Made by a program: the position numbers and the translations under genes. A stretch of DNA of 8,728 bases from Candidatus Hermodarchaeota archaeon (lineage in GTDB: Archaea > Asgardarchaeota > Hermodarchaeia > Hermodarchaeales > Hermodarchaeaceae): assembly GCA_016840595.1 (NCBI GenBank), contig JAEOSA010000073.1:1-8728 (forward strand). Direction: 5' to 3'. Shown one piece after another: positions 6,648-8,728 of this stretch (positions within the stretch are counted from its first letter, which is position 1; every line of letters starts with the position of its first letter). The notes below the pieces were generated by a model. It had not been told where the DNA came from. It was given only the letters and a program-made list of their open reading frames with translations, and ran no database searches.

Positions 6648-6710
6648 ACGCAGGTTGTTATTGATTCGAGCTTATCACATCCTTTTAAACCTGCGTCCTA
6701 CAAAACGCAG
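6648..6710. promoter_or_regulatory. Divergent regulatory region: inverted repeats around TATA-like box
   Basis: ACGCAGGTT (6648-6656) is repeated in inverted form as AACCTGCGT (6688-6696), with 31 bp between. A third copy of the core, ACGCAG, lies at 6705-6710 and pairs with CTGCGT (6691-6696) across 8 bp. The minus-strand TATA-like element GTTTAAAAG (6682-6690) overlaps the inner arm and would start hydrolase transcription near 6660. One arm therefore covers the TATA box and the other the hydrolase start, a layout expected of an operator. The repeats are seen directly; repressor binding is inferred. The remaining gap (6711-6786) shows a weak plus-strand TATA-like CATAAAG (6762-6768). Confidence 0.45.
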
Positions 6711-6786
6711 AGAACACCAATTCAACTAAACTTCACAAGACCCCTGAAACTGCATCAGATTCATAAAGAAACAAATTCTGTCACCC

Positions 6787-6792
6787 GTGAGG
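6787..6792 (+). promoter_or_regulatory. Ribosome-binding site deciding the amidohydrolase start
   Basis: GTGAGG lies 9 nt upstream of ATG 6802. The in-frame GTG at 6787 is itself the first half of this site, so ATG 6802 rather than GTG 6787 is the likely start. Confidence 0.7.
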
Positions 6793-6801
6793 ATAATTCT
6801 C

Positions 6802-7719
6802 ATGACAAAATCTTCAAAACAATCGACACCGTTTCACACACAATTAGGAATGGAAATTATCGATAGTCATTCTCATTATCTCTCCGCTGCCACCTTTGAG
6901 TCATGGAGAGTAAGGACCGATGCAATTCAACATCGTATTCGCACTCGCACAGATATGACATCGGTCGATGTTCCCTCGCCTGATGAAGATTTTGTACAAA
7001 AATGGGTGACAGAACTGGATCAGAACGGCATATCTCGAATTGGAATGATGGTGGGTCCTGAATCTTGGAACGAGTTCGCGGATGCACTCAAACGGTTTCC
7101 TGACCGGTTTTATGGTTATGCCAATATCAACCCGCTTCTTCCGGATGCTAAAGAACAAGCGCGATATGTCATTCAGGAACTCGGTTTCCATGGTTTCAAG
7201 CTCTATCCAGTGCTTAACGGATTTCACACCTACGATGAAGAAGCATACCAAATCTACCAGATTGCCGATGAACTGAAAGTTCCTGTACTCCATCATTTTG
7301 GAATTTCAATTGGAGCAGGTGTAGACTTACGCTATGGTAATCCCCTTGACTTACAACCCGCAGCCCGAGATTTCCCCGACGTAAAATTTGGAATTGCCCA
7401 TTTAGGTGCGGGGATGTTTCGAGAAACCCTCTTGCTATTCTACCAAACCGATAACATCTATGTTGACACATCCGGGTCCAATGTTTGGATGCGGTACATC
7501 CCATATCCCTCCGACCTGGAAGTCGTCATGAAACGCGCCCTTGAAGCGGGAGGTCCGAAACGTATTGTCTTTGGCACTGATAGTTCCATGTTTCCTCGTG
7601 GTTTCCGCTACGACATCTTGGAAAAGCAGCTAAGAATCTTCCAACGATTAAAAGTCAATTCTGAGGATTTAGACTACATTTTCTGCAAGAATATCCAAAG
7701 GATAATGAGAGACGATTAG
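6802..7719 (+). CDS. Metal-dependent amidohydrolase / decarboxylase-like TIM-barrel protein (COG2159-type)
   Basis: The family holds one zinc or similar metal in a TIM barrel and hydrolyses or decarboxylates aromatic and cyclic acids. The 305 residues show metal ligands of the HxH motif in IIDSHSH (His23, His25), a conserved FKLYP (Lys133), VLHHFG (His164/165), IAHLG (His200) and FGTDSS (Asp260), followed by the usual C-terminal IFCKNIQRIM helix. All expected active-site residues appear present, so it is likely functional. No signal peptide or membrane segment is visible. It is the only plus-strand gene in the window and diverges from the alpha/beta hydrolase. Its substrate cannot be told from sequence; members range from aminocarboxymuconate-semialdehyde decarboxylase to poorly known hydrolases. 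Confidence 0.9.
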   Translation: MTKSSKQSTPFHTQLGMEIIDSHSHYLSAATFESWRVRTDAIQHRIRTRTDMTSVDVPSPDEDFVQKWVTELDQNGISRIGMMVGPESWNEFADALKRFPDRFYGYANINPLLPDAKEQARYVIQELGFHGFKLYPVLNGFHTYDEEAYQIYQIADELKVPVLHHFGISIGAGVDLRYGNPLDLQPAARDFPDVKFGIAHLGAGMFRETLLLFYQTDNIYVDTSGSNVWMRYIPYPSDLEVVMKRALEAGGPKRIVFGTDSSMFPRGFRYDILEKQLRIFQRLKVNSEDLDYIFCKNIQRIMRDD

Positions 7720-7734
7720 CCACCCGTCTTCGAA

Positions 7735-8178
7735 CTACTTCTCAGCTTCTGGAACCGTTGTTTCAGAAAGAGGTTGCTGGCGTTTGAGTGGGGTTTTCCC
7801 CTCGATACCATAGATTGCTTTCAAGTACAGCTGCCCTTCGCAGCGGGAGCAAGGACCTACTTCACGAAACACGTGATCTCCAGATTCAAAGGGCCCTTCT
7901 GTTTCCACCCCACACTTGTCACACACAATCAATCGACGGACTTCTACAAAGTCAAGTTTTTTGGGGGGACGAATTTCTCGATATATTAGCGAAATAAAAA
8001 TCGCGAGACATACCACTGATAGAGCCCACAAAACAAGGTTGAAGGGATAATCAGAGAATGTTCCCCAGACAAAAAAAATCACGATGAGTGTAATAACAAG
8101 AGCCCACCAAAGCCGTTGTCGACCAGGTGTTATCGCAGGACTTGGTTGACTGTTTGATTGTTGAAAAGGATTTGACAT
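7735..8178 (-). CDS. Two-TM membrane protein with C-terminal zinc-binding tail, function unknown
   Basis: The 147 residues start with a polar Gln/Ser/Pro-rich segment (1-20). Two membrane helices follow, at about 24-40 (ALVITLIVIFFVWG) and 46-66 (NLVLWALSVVCLAIFISLI), then a basic RREIRPPKK-like stretch and a soluble tail. The tail holds CDKC (C86, C89) and CSRC (C110, C113), four cysteines spaced like a zinc ribbon, with an intervening GPFESGDHVFREVG (His102 is also available). Both ends are likely cytoplasmic by the positive-inside rule. I do not recognise a named family. The ATG at 8178 has a weak purine-rich site (GATAGAG) upstream. Its stop lies 15 bp from that of the convergent amidohydrolase. 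Possible roles are membrane-tethered nucleic-acid or protein binding, or metal sensing; none is shown. Confidence 0.8.
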   Translation of the reverse strand: MSNPFQQSNSQPSPAITPGRQRLWWALVITLIVIFFVWGTFSDYPFNLVLWALSVVCLAIFISLIYREIRPPKKLDFVEVRRLIVCDKCGVETEGPFESGDHVFREVGPCSRCEGQLYLKAIYGIEGKTPLKRQQPLSETTVPEAEK

Positions 8179-8259
8179 GATTCTCTATCTGGTTCAGCTT
8201 TGCTTCTGGTTTTAAGCATAGTGGTTTGGTGAGCGATGTTGGTATAATCAAGTGAAGAG
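8179..8259 (-). promoter_or_regulatory. Upstream region of membrane zinc-tail gene
   Basis: An 81-bp gap lies between the truncated gene's TAA and the ATG at 8178. On the minus strand a TATA-like GCTTAAAAC (8210-8218) lies about 35 bp before the start, and ATTATACC a little further upstream. Either could be a promoter; neither is a strong match. No T-run follows the upstream gene. Confidence 0.25.
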
Positions 8260-8728
8260 TTAGTCTTTGGGACGGCGCAACCGTTGAAGAAATGACATGG
8301 TGCTTTCAATTTCCCGTTCACGCGCCTCAATCAACGGCCATATACTCAAACCCATCCCCTCTCCAGAGATCTCTGAGAAAAGGTCAATAAACAGCCCAAC
8401 TTGGTACGCGTACATGTTTGATACAGTTTGAGAGGGGCGACCGTGCTTGATATGGTACTCGACCATTGCATAGTCACTCCATCGACGATAGGTCTTACTT
8501 TGCCAAATAGTAGCAGCATCCAACGGGAAATGCATTAACGCATTTTTCTTTCCGATATTCGGGTAAAGAAAAGGTGCTTGGAAGGGATTACGAACATTCC
8601 ATTCAATGTGAAGTAAATCTTGAGTCTTTAGCGGATGCAGCTTACAGTGCAACGGGGTTTTATCTCGACGAACCTCTGGAGTACACAACTCATAGGCGTG
8701 CCATCGTGTAGGAACATGCAAGCCTATG
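8260..8728 (-). CDS. Unrecognised protein, C-terminal 155 residues (5' end outside window)
   Basis: The frame is open from the right edge to TAA at 8260-8262. An in-frame TTG at 8721 could be read as a start, but the frame continues through it, no ribosome-binding site can be seen in the 7 bases left, and truncation is more likely. The fragment is soluble-looking, with many His, Trp and Tyr residues: TRWHAYELCTPEVRRDK, LLHIEWNVRNPFQAPFLYP, ALMHFPLDAATIWQS, RRWSDYAMVEYHIKHG, then an amphipathic helical C-terminus rich in Glu and Arg (about the last 25 residues). It has no Cys pairs, membrane helix or nucleotide-binding motif. I do not recognise the family. Codon use looks like that of its neighbours, and the lack of stops over 465 bases supports a real gene. 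Confidence 0.65.
   Translation of the reverse strand, partial: IGLHVPTRWHAYELCTPEVRRDKTPLHCKLHPLKTQDLLHIEWNVRNPFQAPFLYPNIGKKNALMHFPLDAATIWQSKTYRRWSDYAMVEYHIKHGRPSQTVSNMYAYQVGLFIDLFSEISGEGMGLSIWPLIEAREREIESTMSFLQRLRRPKD

Noticed and set aside
6901..7296. 131-residue minus-strand open frame inside the amidohydrolase
   Set aside because: It is antisense to a gene with all metal ligands intact; its sequence shows no motif.

Overview
The window reads as chromosomal DNA of an archaeon. Four kinds of gene point that way: a full-length transcription factor B (TFB), the archaeal/eukaryotic ribosome-recycling ATPase ABCE1, the alpha subunit of an ADP-forming acyl-CoA synthetase, and Lrp-type regulators. 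TATA-like boxes, short intergenic gaps, Shine-Dalgarno sites and T-runs after stop codons agree with this. The lineage cannot be fixed from the sequence alone. There is no sign of a mobile element, phage, CRISPR array, tRNA or rRNA.

Left part (1-4395, all on the minus strand, so read right to left): a double-unit Lrp/AsnC-like regulator (4395-3487), TFB (3370-2444), the ADP-forming acyl-CoA synthetase alpha subunit (2309-942), and the N-terminal 288 residues of ABCE1 (865 to beyond the left edge). Three of these four genes start with TTG. Gaps of 76-134 bp suggest separately promoted genes lying in the same direction rather than one tight operon. The theme is transcription initiation and regulation, translation recycling, and one energy-metabolism enzyme.

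Middle part (4483-6644, minus): a UDP-N-acetylmannosaminuronate-type nucleotide-sugar dehydrogenase lies downstream of a small alpha/beta hydrolase. A T7 run follows each stop codon. I place the dehydrogenase start at 5826, behind a good GAGGT site, rather than at the ATG that overlaps the hydrolase stop. Divergent from the hydrolase is an amidohydrolase (6802-7719, plus). The 157-bp region between them carries a 9-bp inverted repeat around a TATA-like box.

Right part (7735-8728, minus): a 147-residue two-TM protein with a zinc-binding cytoplasmic tail, then the C-terminal 155 residues of a protein I do not recognise, cut by the right edge.

No stretch over 300 bases lacks a gene. I see no obviously new multi-gene system. 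The best leads are the divergent-promoter repeat, two similar palindromes before the Lrp and dehydrogenase genes, a changed cofactor-binding residue in the dehydrogenase, the membrane zinc-tail protein, and the unrecognised truncated gene.
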